Notes under the pieces: model-generated
What the model was told of the DNA's origin: nothing
What the model saw: only the letters and a program-made list of their open reading frames with translations
The model's database searches: none
In this document: piece by piece, positions 1 to 12,620 of the stretch
Layout: each line of letters starts with the position of its first letter
How positions within the stretch are numbered: position 1 is the stretch's first letter
Assembly: GCA_034509495.1 (NCBI GenBank)
Contig: CM067512.1
Location: 3,913,699 to 3,977,698, forward strand
Direction: 5' to 3'
DNA: 64,000 nt
From: Acestrorhynchus altus
Taxonomy: Eukaryota > Chordata > Actinopteri > Characiformes > Acestrorhynchidae
Program-made: the position numbers and the translations under genes

Positions 1-2195
1 ATTGTTCCAGAAGTCCTTGTCTGTGTTTTGTCTTGTTTGGTCTCTTTCTGCTCAAACAAGACCATGTGCTTTATGCACCGAGAGCAGTGTTTATGAATGA
101 TAGATATAGATATAGAAAGCCTTTTATTACATTATTATTTTACATGTACAGAAAATATCCTCTCACCTGATTGGCTGTAAAGGTTCAGGGAGCTCAACCT
201 CTCAGAATAGTTATCCTGTCAGTCGGCGGAATCAGATAAGCATCAGATGTGTTATATCTCCAGCTTCCAGCCTCAGGGGTGGCAAGTGGTATTACCAAGG
301 CACTGCAGGCTTGAGGAGCTAAATCCCTTACTGCCAAGATGCTTTTTTAACCTTTGACTGGCATGTATTATTGCCAAGAAGAGGGTGCAGCTGGAAGACA
401 TTCTGCACAACAAGGCTTCATCATTTGTGTCAGATGTCTCAGCAAAACTAAATCTCGTTCTTTTCAGTTCGGAAGGACGAGAGGCCGCGTCAAACATGAC
501 TGGTTGTCAAACAGCATGTGCTTGATAATGGGAAGGGCTTTAAGATCTCTAATGAATATTCTTCTCTCTTCAGCACTACAGTCTGACAGGAGGGCAACAG
601 TTTCAGTTTGTTCTCTAAAGAGAGACCATAAAGAAATTCTTGATTATGATTATTACAAAGAAAAGACTCTCACCCAAGACTCAAGACTTAACTCAAGACT
701 CACAGCCCAGTGTCTTGGCCCAAAATTCCACCCAAAACCTCACCTCGAGATTTACATCCCAGACATTTGAGACTTGCACCACTTGAGTCTTGACTTGAGA
801 TTCACAAACGAATCAAGCCCTGTATCCCAGAGACCCAACAGTCAACACAACAGTCACCAACCCTGCTCCTGTAGAGCGACTTCAAACGTTCCTGATTGGC
901 TGAGTGGGGTGTTAGATTTGGGTTGGAGGTGAAGCCTGCAGGAAATGAGCTCTTCTAGAGAAGGCTTTGTGACTGTCATTCCAGGACCTGAAGGCTGACA
1001 TCACACACCAAACACTAAATCCAAGATTCACACTGTAGGACATCAAGACTTACACCCCACAGATGACACAGAAGAGTTGCAGCTTCAGAAATGTGACGCT
1101 TGATATGTCACACTGTAAAAGCTCAACTCAAGAATTGAACCCCATCGACTTAAGGCTCACAAATGACTTGCAACCAGAGACTCACATCAGGCTTGTGAAG
1201 GATCCTTTGCCACGCTACCTCACACCAAAGGAACTGAATGTTCCAGAGAGCACAGTTCCACAGGGGTCATTTTTGTTTTGTAAGTCCGAATAAACCTCCA
1301 TGCTTCTTTCTATCCGTGGAGTTTCTGCTGGACAGTGTTATATGATGCCATGTAATCAGTCCACATGTTTCCCAGCCTTGTTGAAGACATACTGGTAGGA
1401 CCACGCTGTTACCACCCTCCTGGCTGAGAAAATGTTCTTGTAATTTAACACAAGAATGAATCATTTCTGGGTCTCAGCCAGCAGGTTATCATGTTTTGCA
1501 TGAACAACCGCTGTCCTGTTTGAGTAGGCAGGGTAATGTGTCTTCATGCTGACATTATTCAGAGCAGCTCATGTGGAAGATGAGTTTTAAAGATGTGCAG
1601 GTCATGAAGTGAAAGCAGACGAGATCAGGAGGATCCACTGGTGGGCAAGTGCACTTAACAATCACTGGTGACCACACATCTGTCAAAAGATTAAATGACG
1701 TTACCTGATATCCTTTTGTTGGCTTCCTCGGTTGAACGCCGTGTCCTTTTCCAGACTGCGTGCTCCCACATCAGTGAAAATCCTGGAGTCTTTTACCACC
1801 TGTAAAATCTCGGGACGTGATGCTTGCCATCGGCAGCTGGAGTCTGAGAGAGCAAAATTGGCCAAGCTCTCTCTCAGGGGTTAGATGGAGCTGTCTCATC
1901 CACATCATGCATGGAGGATGTGTACACAGACATCATACCTAGTGTGGATGCGGATGCAGCGCAGGGTGCACACCACAAACTGTTCACATTATGTGGAGGA
2001 GTTACTTTGAAACTGAAATATCATTATTTACTGAATTAGCATCATGTTATGTTTATTAAAAGATCTACACAGCTGAAGAAGTATAGACTCCTTTCACATG
2101 GCAGGCAAACTGTATATATTTCACACTCTTGGCTTGAATGGAGGAATTATTTGACAGTCATTATCGCTGTGGTTGTTCCACACTGTAGTAAATGT
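1..2195. other. Intergenic, no gene recognised
   Basis: No ORF here resembles a known protein, and none has splice or domain support. About 665-1215 is a degenerate short-period repeat built on CAAGACTCACA-like words. It is interrupted at about 855-960 by a stretch (CCAACCCTGCTCCTGTAGAG) that resembles a common old fish interspersed repeat. The rest looks like unique, AT-leaning DNA. Confidence 0.5.
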
Positions 2196-2199
2196 CTAG

Positions 2200-2221
2200 G
2201 TGTGTGTGTGTGTGTGTGTGC

Positions 2222-2306
<85 letters not shown>
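2200..2306. repeat. (GT)n then (GA)n microsatellite
   Basis: About 91 bases of near-perfect GT repeat with two CG interruptions, followed by a GA repeat from 2291. The apparent 80-residue ORF across it is a low-complexity artefact. Confidence 0.98.
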
Positions 2307-2307
<1 letters not shown>

Positions 2308-2739
2308 CTGACAGAGCTCAAGGGCAGATTTCTTTACCTGTTATTTTGACCCACAGTGTAATTTCAGATCAATAAAACATGCCACTATAGTCACTGTTGG
2401 GAAGCAGACTCTGCTGTGGGGTGAAACAAGAAGAATACATCATCTGTGCTGCTGCATTCAATGCTCCTGTCTAATTTCAGTAAGTGTGGCAAAGTGGAAT
2501 AGAGTCGTACTGTGTACTGATTTATACAGATTCATACAGTACAGGGAAATCATTTATACAATATGACTACAACGTAGAAACAGGATCGTACCTTATACTG
2601 AAATATACTATATGAACAGGGACTCCATAAACCACACAACCTCCTCGCTTGTCCATGCATATGTAGAAGGAAGCAATCAACAGGAAGGAAACTTGGTAGG
2701 TCTGACATTGTGATAGATATGAATGATTCAAGTTTCCCA

Positions 2740-3330
2740 CCGAAGGTCACCTCAGGTTGTCCCATTGAATGTGCTTTCCATTCTAACTCCGTTGTGGTGT
2801 TGGTTTGCAAGCAAAGTGTGCCTTGCAGGAGAAATCAAAAGCAATTCTAACAGTCGGAGACGTTTTCTTCTCAGCATGGAGTTGTATAGGTTCCTAATGG
2901 TGTCCTGTGATGATCCATCCCATGCAGCTCGAATGTTCTCACTCAGTTCTGCAGATGATGTGGTAGGAGTAGAGTGTTGATAGAGCGTCCAATAGCATCC
3001 CACACATTTTCAACCAGGGATAGATCTGGGGATGAGACTGACCACGGCATAGGATCCGTGTCTTCAAGACAAGCAGTTGATGAGCGTCGTCCTGTTGGAA
3101 TAGAGCACCAGAGCGTGTGGTCAGAAAAGGTGGAACCACTGGTTGTACGACCTCATTAACGTAACGATGGGCATCAAACTCCCTGTAATGAAGACCAAAG
3201 GTCATCTGGCACTTGGCATTGATCGTGACTCTGACCATCACACACACATCTTTGATGATCTGAACGCTCTCCTCATAAACTCTAAACTTTAAAAGGTGTG
3301 GAAAAACAGGTGTGCTTGTCATTTTCTCTT
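2740..3330 (-). pseudogene. Tc1/mariner transposase relic, C-terminal half
   Basis: Minus-strand translation gives LHYREFDAHRYVNEVVQPVV, PPFL and SGALFQQDDA, the segment around the second catalytic Asp of Tc1-like DDE transposases. After frameshifts come WDGSSQDTIRNLYNSMLRRK and other C-terminal blocks. The enzyme would cut and paste its own element at TA sites. Here the frame is broken after QQDDA, so it is dead. It belongs to the same subfamily as the plus-strand copy at 62640-63170 and the fragment at 24815-25010. Confidence 0.78.
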
Positions 3331-3560
3331 TGGGATAAAACAGCAGGACTCAGGATTTAGTCTAGAACGAGGGATGAAGGCAAAAGAAGGGAGATGGAGG
3401 ATTACGTCGGTTCATTCCTCTGAGAGCTGCACTTATGTATTGCGTGCCATTATACAGACTTAATCACACACACTGTACACACTGCAGTCTACGGCTGAAT
3501 CATCTACACAATCATCTACAAATAGAACATAGTTATTCATTAAAGCCCATAAAAACTCTA
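3295..3560. repeat. Local direct duplication, copy 1
   Basis: Starts near AAAAGGTGTGG and continues through GTCATTTTCTCTTTGGGATA, AGGACTCAGGATTTAG, GGAGATGGAGGATTACG and CCTCTGAGAGCTGCACTTA. It matches 4383-4670 in the same order and orientation, with small indels. Its left end overlaps the 5' end of the Tc1 relic. Confidence 0.85.
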
Positions 3561-3744
3561 TATCATGATACTTGATCACATAACCACAGTTGCTTTTTGC
3601 AGACTCTTTCACCGTCTCCTCCCCATAAGTTGGGCAAACAGCATCGTCAGCTAAATAACAAGTGCTTTCTGAGTTGCAGGAGGTGTGTTAAAGCAGGGAA
3701 TCCACAAAAATGTGCAGGGTGTGTGTATGTGTGGGGGTAGGGCC

Positions 3745-3990
3745 AGAATTGGGAGACATACAGGGAAGGATATACAGGGAATTTTACTACAATACTGTAT
3801 AATTATGGAACTGGACTGTATAAAAATGGAATTACAGTTTTATTGTCTAGGTAAATAATACTTTATTAAGAGGGAATTGTACTACATAGACCTGGAACTG
3901 TGTTGTATAAACAAGGAATTATTATAGACGCATGGAATTGCACTGGATATAAAGGGAATTCTACAGTGTAGTGGATTATACTGCTTTAAG
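3745..3990. repeat. Irregular GGAATT-type tandem repeat
   Basis: Words such as GGAATTGTACTACATAGAC, GGAACTGTGTTGTATAAACA and GGAATTGCACTGGATATAAA recur with a loose period of about 30 bases. Weakly similar words lie at 2510-2620. It is too degraded for a fixed unit. I see no coding signal in 3565-4380. Confidence 0.45.
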
Positions 3991-4382
3991 GATAAAGTAC
4001 GCTGTCACATGCTTTTCAGACCTCTCAATATAAAAGATAAGGTGGAAATATGAGGTGGATAATCGAGACAGTAGACATGGTAGTAGAATGTCGGGAGCCC
4101 TTGGTGACACACTCTCAGAACTGCTCTGTCACTGAGTTTGATAGACTGTAAAGTTTAGACAAGGCCTGAAATAGCGATGAGTTTGACAGGCTGATTGGTC
4201 CTATGACGGTGTGTGTAGAGTGCAAGAAAAAAGCAGCAACAGACTGTACCGCTGTCACTTTCAGAACAACAGTTTGACATAACGTCCAACACTGGTCATC
4301 CCTGTCGTTCTGAGCATTCCCATCAAAAAGGCAGCACTCGTTTTTATATAAACGCTATTTCAGGGTTTTATATAAGGCTGTA

Positions 4383-4670
4383 AAAAGGTGTCTGAAGGAA
4401 ACAGGCATACGTGTCATTTTCTCTTTGGGATAAAACAGCAGGACTCAGGATTTAGTCTAGAATGAGGGATGATGGACAAAGAAGGAAGATGGAGGATTAC
4501 GCTGTTTTATTCCTCTGAGAGCTGCACTTACACATGGCGCTCCATTTCTGTAAAAATGGCCACAATACAGTCTTAATCACACACACTGTATACAGTCAAC
4601 ATTCTACTGTAGCTGAGGACAAAGGCTTGATTTCATAATCATCTACGAATAGCTCATTTTTATTCATCAC
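4383..4670. repeat. Local direct duplication, copy 2
   Basis: Second copy of the 3295-3560 block, about 1.09 kb downstream and in the same orientation, with substitutions and short insertions (for example an extra TGTAAAAATGGCCACAATAC). Unit length and order are preserved. It could be a tandem segmental duplication or two insertions of one repeat. Confidence 0.85.
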
Positions 4671-4829
4671 TGCCCACTCAGAGCTATGCACACAGAAATC
4701 TATGTAAAAACTGGTATGTTTTATATCACAGTGTTGTTAGAAAAGTTACAATGTAACTTTGTTTTGGGAGCTGGATCACCAGCCCCAGCTCTTACTCTCC
4801 TGCCCATATAATCCACCCCTGTTCACCTG

Positions 4830-5570
4830 ACCTTTGTGTTGTATGACATCACACCCTCTACCACCAGGTCTGAAGAGATCAAAAGCCACCCAGAACTCCA
4901 GCCCAACAATAGGCCAACAGTTAATGGTCAGACTGGTTGGAGCGGTGGTTTGCGGTGATCAGAAATACATCTCAGAATCATGCTGTGATCCACAACTCTC
5001 CAAAACTGTCCAAAACTGTCCAAAACTGTCCAAAACTGTCCAAAACTGTCCAAAACTGGCAGATGAATCTCAAACGGTGGGGTCAGAATTTGGAACCAAC
5101 ATGTCATACCTCACACTGGCTAGTAAAAGGAACAGACTGCAATGGACCAAAGAGAAAGGACATTGGACATTGGAAGATTGGTAGAAGGTGTTGTAGACAA
5201 GTTGTAGAGTCGAACAGAAAATATTGGGGGGAAAACAATGAAACAATGAAAAGATGCCAGACAAACACTTAGTGCCATCTGTCAAGGATGGTGGAGGCAG
5301 TGTGATGGGGACCTTGAAGAAGGAAAGCTACCACAAGACTTTGCAATGCCATGCCATACCCTGTGGGCAAAGATTGATTGGGGACAGTTTCATGCTATAA
5401 CAGGATAATGACCCCAAACACACCTTCAAAATGTTTCAAAAATGAGGAGTCAGACAGAATTCTGACTGTAATGGAATGGAGGAAGAGATGTCAAGAGATG
5501 CTCCAGGATGCTATGCCCACTTGAAGCCAGCAGGGAAGGGGTAGTGGGTTCTCATCCATCGCTAAGAGCA
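4830..5570 (+). pseudogene. Tc1-like transposase relic, strongly degraded
   Basis: Plus-strand fragments read LQWTKEKGHWTLEDW, VKDGGGSVM and QDNDPKHTFKMFQ in shifted frames. They correspond to the Tc1 blocks W..E.W..V..SDE, VKHGGGS-MVWG and the second catalytic Asp in QDNDPKHT. Several frameshifts and stops separate them, so no enzyme can be made. A short tandem repeat at 5000-5059 lies near its 5' end. Confidence 0.6.
5000..5059. repeat. 10-bp tandem repeat, six units
   Basis: Six consecutive copies of CCAAAACTGT, the last ending GG. It creates the repetitive NCPKLSKTVQ-type translations in two frames, which are artefacts. Confidence 0.97.
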
Positions 5571-8039
5571 GCATAGGTTGTGTGTATTTAGAAGGTCGCA
5601 CAATATTTAGTACTCATTGTACGAATGCTAAAAGACCAGGCTGGGATTTTAAGTTTGGACATGTCTGTTGGACATGTTCTTCCCTTCTTTGTTTCTCATT
5701 TTCATTATCAGCTTCAAAACTGCAAAGTGATAAGGAAATGTCAGTCTGATATTACGATGAGAAACGCAGGCATATCCATATGAATACCCTGCGAACAATA
5801 CCACGTTTCTTCCTCTCTGCTTCATTCATCTGGGGCTGATAGTGTCCTGATGATATTTCTCCCCATCCCAGCTTCTCGCTTTGAAGTTATTGATTTGAGG
5901 GGAGTGTGCATTTGCATGTTGCTTTCATTACAGCTTTGCTTGTGAAGACATGGTACATTAATTGCTCGTAATAGAAAGGCGCCATAGAAGTCTTTGATCA
6001 GCTGTTGAGAGAATCCATATCCATGGTTTGTGAATATGAATTGTGAGCTGTTTTCATTCCAAGTGAAAGTTTCAAGTGGAAAGGAAAGCTGCTGGTGTTC
6101 AGGGCAAATGGAACAAAAGAGAACATCTTCATCAAGCCGTGGGGTGATCAATCAATGACGCTCTACAGCAGGACGACCAGAAGAAGATATTAATTTCCCA
6201 GCGGAGGGGCAAACGAGCGGGTCGGAATGACATGTTTGGAAGTTTCTGGTAATAAGCACACATTTCTATTAAGATACAGACTGTAGTTGCTCACATTTTC
6301 GGTGGCCAGAATTAACAGGGCATGAATATGTTGGGGCTCAGGGAGGCATTCATTTGATTAATTTAATTTATTGGAGCATAAGGCCATTTTCCCATCCTTT
6401 TTTAATAATTTAACATAATATAATAATTCTATTATGAACGACATGACATGTCTGTTAGTGTCTGTAAACCTTCTCTAATCCCCCTTCTGTTCCTTGTCTC
6501 AATACTTCATTTCTCCACCCCATCCCCTCAACACCCATTACTCCACCTCTAACTCCTCCAAATCCCATTACTTCACCCTGTCTCCTCAACATTCCACCCC
6601 CTTTTCTTCAATTCCTCCAGCAGCTATCCCAGCTATAAGTGGGTTAGTATTAAAACCATAAAATTAAAATTATTCCTAGACATTATTCACTTATTATATA
6701 CGTCAATATCTTGTTTCTATTTATATTTACACTTCCAAGTTTGATCCACACTCCTTCCACTTGTGAAATTCCTATTCAAACCTGGTGACCTCCATCACCT
6801 CCATCACCTCTAGTTATGGGAATGCAGGTTGTGACAGGAACCACGTCTCCTGACCATGGCATGTACCTGTGCCAGTGTACGCAAGAGGGACCTTAAATTT
6901 AACTCCAGAGTCCAAGCTGATGGAATAAATGCAAAGGTAACACTACCCAGTGCTTCTAATATCTCTTCCCACCATCATCCACTATCTCAAAATCAAATCA
7001 GATGACCTCAGCAGAACCAAACTAGAGGCAAACACATATCAGAAGGGAAAGCCCTTTTACCTGGAAGATTTGGGAAAGCCAAACCTGGGGATGCAAGTGA
7101 GGACAAAGCTATAGATTACCAGCTACAGTCTCTTTTGCTTACAGCAGCACATGGAGCCTAAACCAGCAATTCATCCTTCTTTCATTTTTTACAGCTAATT
7201 TATCCTTTTCTGATAACATCAGTCTTTTTGACTGGTGGCCTAACATGCACATGTTCACTAATGTTGGGATTAAAGCCTACTGGGACACAACATGTGGTTT
7301 TCCTTAGGGACATCATTATGTGAAACACGTCATGGCAGACGTCTTTCCATCCACAGCAGGCTGATGGTTGAAGGGTGATGCCTTAGCTCTGTTAGATTAT
7401 AGGGGAACTAGTGGTCTGCATACAGGTTGTAGCCGGTTCCTGGAAATATGTACTTTATATTTCAGTATAAGATCAAGATGATAAAAACATGCATTCCTTC
7501 AGAACCCTTTCGCTCGCCTTTGCTTACCAAGTGTGTTAGAGGCTCTGGAGGACATCATGTACCAAAGGTGCCAAATTCTGGTCTCTGAGAATATGTTGAG
7601 AGTTCCAGATGCCTTCATAGAACTTCATTGCCTGCATCAGGGTTGATTAGTATTGGAAGTCTTATTCGTAAATCTTAGAACCCTAGATCTGCACTTCGTG
7701 GGCAGTTAAATGTCATTTTCTAGGCTCTACATCTCAGGATCAGAGTAACCTACAGAAGTACACTCTGCTATTGCTCTTCGCTTGTTAGTCCTAATTTGTG
7801 AATTGAAATGAAGTAATTTTACAAACTGAAATTCATCAATATTACATAACAGGGTTATATGGTTATAACTCTGGTTATAAACTGGTTACAACCTGGTTAC
7901 TAACCCTGTCTTGGTGAGAGATCATTGCCTTCAAGACATGCTTCTACAGTGCACTCAGAAGACATTTTAGCCACTTTACAGACATTGAGAGTGGACCCCA
8001 CTGATAGAAGCTGGATGGTCACTCGGAACAGCTAACTGC

Positions 8040-8215
8040 CACTTGTGTTGCCTATTTAGGCAAGACTTCCAACAGGCGTTTTTAAGGATAATGCTCGTTC
8101 ACTCACAGCAAGGGTTTCCCAGGAATGTCTCTCTTCTAGAGCAACACATTCAGATCGACAGTAATCTGTGAGTGTGCAGGACCGTTAGGCCCACCTGCAA
8201 CATCTATGGGCAACA
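8040..8215 (+). pseudogene. Tc1-like transposase fragment
   Basis: TTAAGGATAATGCTCGTTCA encodes KDNARS, a degraded form of the QQDNARPH block with the second catalytic Asp. It is followed by VSQECLSSRATH-type sequence. The same stretch appears at 40500-40570. Only a short part of the element remains. Confidence 0.5.
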
Positions 8216-8349
8216 GGATACTAGAGCCTATGTTCATATGTACAGCGTATATAAGATAAACTCATCCTTTCACTCTAATATATACAAAATAATTCATGGT
8301 AAACTCCCTGATTTTTTTAGCCCCTCCCTTCTGATTTTACTCTTTAACC

Positions 8350-8500
8350 TAATATGTGGATCAGTGACGTCATTAGCCCCGCCCCTTCTCTCTGATCAGT
8401 CAGAGGCTCTATGCAGGTTGAGCATGTATATGTGGAAAGAGCAGTAAACATGCACTGCTTTAGCATTTAAACTGGGGTTTAATTCAGTTGGAGTGAATTG
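8350..8500. repeat. Single-unit copy of the 52-bp repeat element
   Basis: One unit (TAGCCCCGCCCCTTCTCTCT, then CTGATCAGTCAGAG) preceded by CAGTGACGTCATTAG and followed by the common tail GAGCATGTATATGTGGAAAG, AGCAGTAAACATGCACTG. The left flank also resembles the left flank of the intron 1 copy (CAGGGATGTCATCAG). This copy shows the element with no tandem expansion. Confidence 0.75.
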
Positions 8501-10227
8501 GAGCTGTTTTACTCGCTAACAATCCATCAAACAATGATGATCATGGTGAGATGGATAGATACATCTAGTAGTTTGGTATGATGTGTGTATCATGTCTGTA
8601 CGGGATCACGTTTAACCCCTTATTTGGTATCAGATTAATCATCATTTTTCCATTTCTTCCATTTTGAACTCTCAAAAAGTCAACTCTAATCTTCATGGCT
8701 GCACGGGTTCTCGTGTGAGGATGGGAGGTATGGAAGGGCAAGAAAGCTTTGCTGATTGACCGTGCCTCATACAATGTCCTTCCTTTTTTTTTCTTGGTGT
8801 CTCTAATGGAATCATAATTGTGCCACTTATTTTGGGGGGGATGAATTTGTGTAATCAAAGCTGACAGGAGGTGGTAAAAATGTAATTATAGGTCCAGCGC
8901 TGCAGCACCTACTTTAATTGAGTTAAATTGCAACACAACCTTTTTGTTCAATAATAAGGCAGCAATTTTTCTTCTCTTTCAGCTCTTCAGGTAAGGGGGG
9001 CTGTTTGCTATCAGAGCTTTTTTTATTTCCTGCAGTATTTACACTTGAAATTGTGAAATAATGGAATGCTTGCAAACTAGTGCTGGACTAAAAGCCCTGA
9101 GGCCTGTAAGCTCCTGTTCTGCCTTCCTAAGCTGTGCTAAGAGCTGTGCTCTTTCAGGCTCTTCCAAGCCCAAAGCACTCAGTCTGTCCCAAAAGATCGG
9201 GCCGGGTCGACCCACTCTTCACACATCCAGGACTGATTTCACTGCTCTCACAGTCAGGTTAGAGCAAGTGTTATTATGTATTTCAGTGTGTAGATCACAA
9301 CAAACATCACTGAACCACTGAAAGTTCAGAATAAAAAGCAGCCACTGACTGGACAGACTGGGGCGCTTGGAGGGACTCAAAGGGACTCAGTGTAACCGCA
9401 ACAGGTACATCTGAAGACAAGCTAAAATCAGCCGACCAGGTGAAGCACCACTATGGATGGAGAGCCAATGAGCCAGACAGTCTTCACCCATATTGCAGCC
9501 ACATTTTGGCCAAATCTGGGCCACTTTTGGCACTTATGGGTCCTGTTTGGCCAAACATTCATTGCTATCAGGGACAGCAGGAGCAAAAATGAAGACTATT
9601 GTAGATGATTTATATTCACATTGTAGCTCAATGTGTAAATAAATGCAGCAGTGATTATCTCATGTTACGCCTACTGTGAACATCTCTGACTCATCAAGAC
9701 CGAAGCATTTCACATTAAACTGACAAATCCCCTTTTATCTACAAGCTTCCATAAATATTTTCCAGTATGATCACACAGGTACGCTTGTTATGATTGATGC
9801 ATAAAATAATACTGTCCCAAGGGCATCTGGAAAATAGCCCCAGGGCATCATTTCTCTGAGCTTCCTTGTTCCCAACAATGAAGGAAGCTTCAGCACATTC
9901 AAACAGGCATCAAAAATTTACATAGAGACAAATATAGACCCCAAGCTGAGCCATCAAGGCATCTGTCTCTGCAAGCTACATTTGACAATCAGAGCTCCTC
10001 CATGTACTGAGATGGCACTGTGAATACACAAGAAACCCCCTTGGGGTGGAGGTGTATCGCAGTTGGATGTACACGACTGTGCTGATGTGAGTTAAATTCA
10101 GTAGCCTACTTTGCAGCTTTTCGTGCAGAGCATGTTCCCTTAAATAAAGTTCAGGTTCTTTAACTTTGTCATGCTAACATTAGTCTGATGCAGAATTCAT
10201 AAAACATTTTTCATCAACACTGGCAAT

Positions 10228-10397
10228 AAAAAATAAACCCTTACTCTAACCCTAACCTTCACCATAAACCCTAAACCTAACCCTTACTCTAACCCTAACC
10301 TTAACCATAAACCCTAAACCTAACCCTTACTCTAACCCTAACCTTAACCATAAACCCTAAACCTAACCCTTACTCTAACCCTAACCTTAACCATAAA
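10228..10397. repeat. 43-bp telomere-like minisatellite
   Basis: Three full 43-bp units plus partial ones, each made of variant CCCTAA words (CATAAACCCTAAACC, TAACCCTTACTCTAACCC, TAACCTTAAC). It is a degenerate relative of the vertebrate telomere repeat with a long higher-order period. Shorter, opposite-strand relatives sit at 11775-11812 and 43590-43622. Confidence 0.93.
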
Positions 10398-11251
10398 ACC
10401 CAAATCTTTCTTTCTGACACAAAATAAAAAAATAAAAAACCTTAATGGCCTTTAAACTAGACATTCATTCTGAAAGGTCTCTGACTTTGGACAGATTGGA
10501 CAAAGCATTCACCTCTCCAAACTGTCAGGACGTGTCTTAGTCTTTTCTCCACCATTAGGAAAACAGAAACTGTTCAGTGTATTATAAAACCCATTAATGT
10601 CTCAGAAAACACTGTATGAGCAATACTGACATGATGTGACAGCCCACCATTAGAGTGCCATTAATCAGAGCACATCAATCAGTTTCCGTCCCCATCTAGA
10701 AGAATTTAGGCATCTGCCTCGTACATACACCGTAGAGTCAATTATGTCTTACTCAGAACAGACCGTTAGAGGTGAGCGTTTTTCACTGTGCTATTACTCC
10801 ACCACACACCTTTGACGTGAACACTACGTTCTCTCTCTCCTGTTGTTCTTGGAGGAGGTCATGTCGATTGTCCTATAAAAACTATAGAAATAAAATAAAA
10901 AATAAATTCTCTTCGTTCATGTGATTTTACAGAACCTGATGGGAGTCAGAAGCTCCAGCGGCACTTCAGTCACCCTCAGCATTCTTGTAAGCTGAGCCGG
11001 CCCTGACCAATGTGATACCCTAGGCAGGGTTTTGGTTGGTGCTCCTTGCATCATTAATCATTGTGTTTATACACTCATAAAGACACTGCAGAGCTTCATG
11101 TTGTTGACAGTATTGCAAAATTTGTGTAATATACCAACTTTGTGGGTGTGGCATGAAAAAAAATTGGAAATGGAGTATGAACACGTTCAATGTACTGTAC
11201 ACAAAATTGTGCACCCCAAGAACTGAGTCAAATATCCACAAACATTTCATA

Positions 11252-11747
11252 TACAGTACAGGCCAAAAGTTTGGACACACCTTCTCATTCAAAGCGTTTT
11301 CTGTATTTTCATGACAATTTACATTGTAGATTCTCACCGAAGGCATCAAAACTATGAATGAACACGTGTGCTGTTTTGTACTTAACAAAACAAGGTGAAA
11401 TAACTGAAAACATGTTTTATGTTCTAGTTTCTTCAAAATAGCCACCCTTTGCTCTGATTACTGCTTTGCACACTCTTGGCATTCTCTCAATGAGCCACCT
11501 CTGGGAACTCCTTCAAGAAAACCATTTCAGGAGACGAGCTCTTGAAGAAAAGCAGTAATCAGAGCAAAGGGTGGCTATTTTGAAGAAACTAGAATATAAA
11601 ACATGTTTTCAGTTATTTGTTAAGTACAAAACTCCACATGTGTTCATTCATAGTTTTGATGCCTTCAGTGAGAATCTACAATGTAAATAGTCATGAAAAT
11701 ACAGAAAACTGAGAATGAGAAGGTGTGTCCAAACTTTTGTACAGTAT
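11252..11747. mobile_element. Palindromic Tc1-type MITE
   Basis: The left end TACAGTACAGGCCAAAAGTT, then TGGACACACCTTCTC, is mirrored on the right by GAGAAGGTGTGTCCAAACTT, TTGTACAGTATA. The arms are about 230 bp and pair almost to the centre near 11500. The flanking bases are TA, as expected for Tc1/mariner targets. The terminal sequence is that of a widespread teleost Tc1-like element. The 141-residue minus ORF inside is an accident of the repeat. Confidence 0.88.
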
Positions 11748-12329
11748 ATTTTATGAATTGAATTCTTGATTTTACTATGGTTATGGTTGGGGTTAGGGTA
11801 ATGGTTAGGTTTAGATGCATAGCTTATCTTTAGCTTATTTAACGTTTTCTGTAATTATTCCAAAGTCTAAGCAGATGGTGTCTTCACTGTGTCCTCTCAA
11901 AATGGTGTGGGTTTAGCGAGATGATTATTTTGGACCCTGTTTGTACTTCTTCCTTTGCTGATGGGCACAGATTTTAGTTTAGCTTTCTTACTGCTCTTTC
12001 TCCTGCTGACAGAGTTCTTTCTACCACCTTCACTTATTTCAGGTTGCTTATAGATTTCCTGGAATCGCCAGGGAAGTGTTATTGCCGACTTCTATTAGAA
12101 CGAATGCCGTTTTCCTCTTTTACACACCTCTCATAATCTGACTGCTTTAAAATAACACAGCCAGTCCCTGGAAACTGAAATGAAGATCATTTTTAATGCT
12201 GAACCACCTCTTTGCTGATAATGTGACAGGTTTCTAACTTCACCACATTGGGATTAGGTCTTGATGTGTTATTACTGTCTGGCCATGTCGTACCCAGCAG
12301 GGCACATCATCTGTTGGAGAAAGATAACC

Positions 12330-12620
12330 AGTCCAAATACAATCTCCATCCAAACATTTGTAAACACCTGCTCGTTTAAAGTTGCCTCTGAAATCAGAGA
12401 AACTCTACTTTTCACTAGATGATGAACATTGCTGTGAGGGATCTTCTAGCCCACAGGTATTGGATGGAGCTTCTAAACAGGTTCACTGCTCCACAGCCCA
12501 ATTAGCGTGGCACATTGGCATCCCACCAGACTTTCTTCCACACAGGTTTCCTACCCCTGATGCATGACGTTGGCTGTGGTGATCTTAGGATGATGTGTGG
12601 CTGCTCCAGAGTGTCCCATT
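12330..12620 (-). mobile_element. MITE-like element, family A copy
   Basis: Carries the family A words CCAAACATTTGTAAACACC, TATTGGATGGAGC and CACTGCTCCACAGCCCAATT. Compare the copies at 17255-17650, 48225-48600, 48940-49352 and 56880-57222. It is degraded at both ends. Confidence 0.55.

Larger units (their letters stand above)
5575..10225. other. Intergenic, mostly unrecognised
   Basis: Besides the two fragments listed separately (8040-8215 and 8350-8500), no gene or RNA is recognised. 6450-6620 is pyrimidine-rich with repeated CTCCACC/CCCATTAC words. 9500-9560 holds GGCCAAATCTGGGCCACTTT, a palindromic word known from fish interspersed repeats. The 109-residue minus ORF at 5822-6151 has no domain I know and is probably chance. 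Confidence 0.45.

Noticed and set aside
5822..6151. 109-codon minus ORF as a gene
   Set aside because: No family resemblance, splice support or promoter; length is within chance for this window.
10228..10397. Interstitial telomere marking a chromosome fusion
   Set aside because: The period is 43 bp of mixed variants, not TTAGGG, and related fragments are dispersed, so a minisatellite is simpler.
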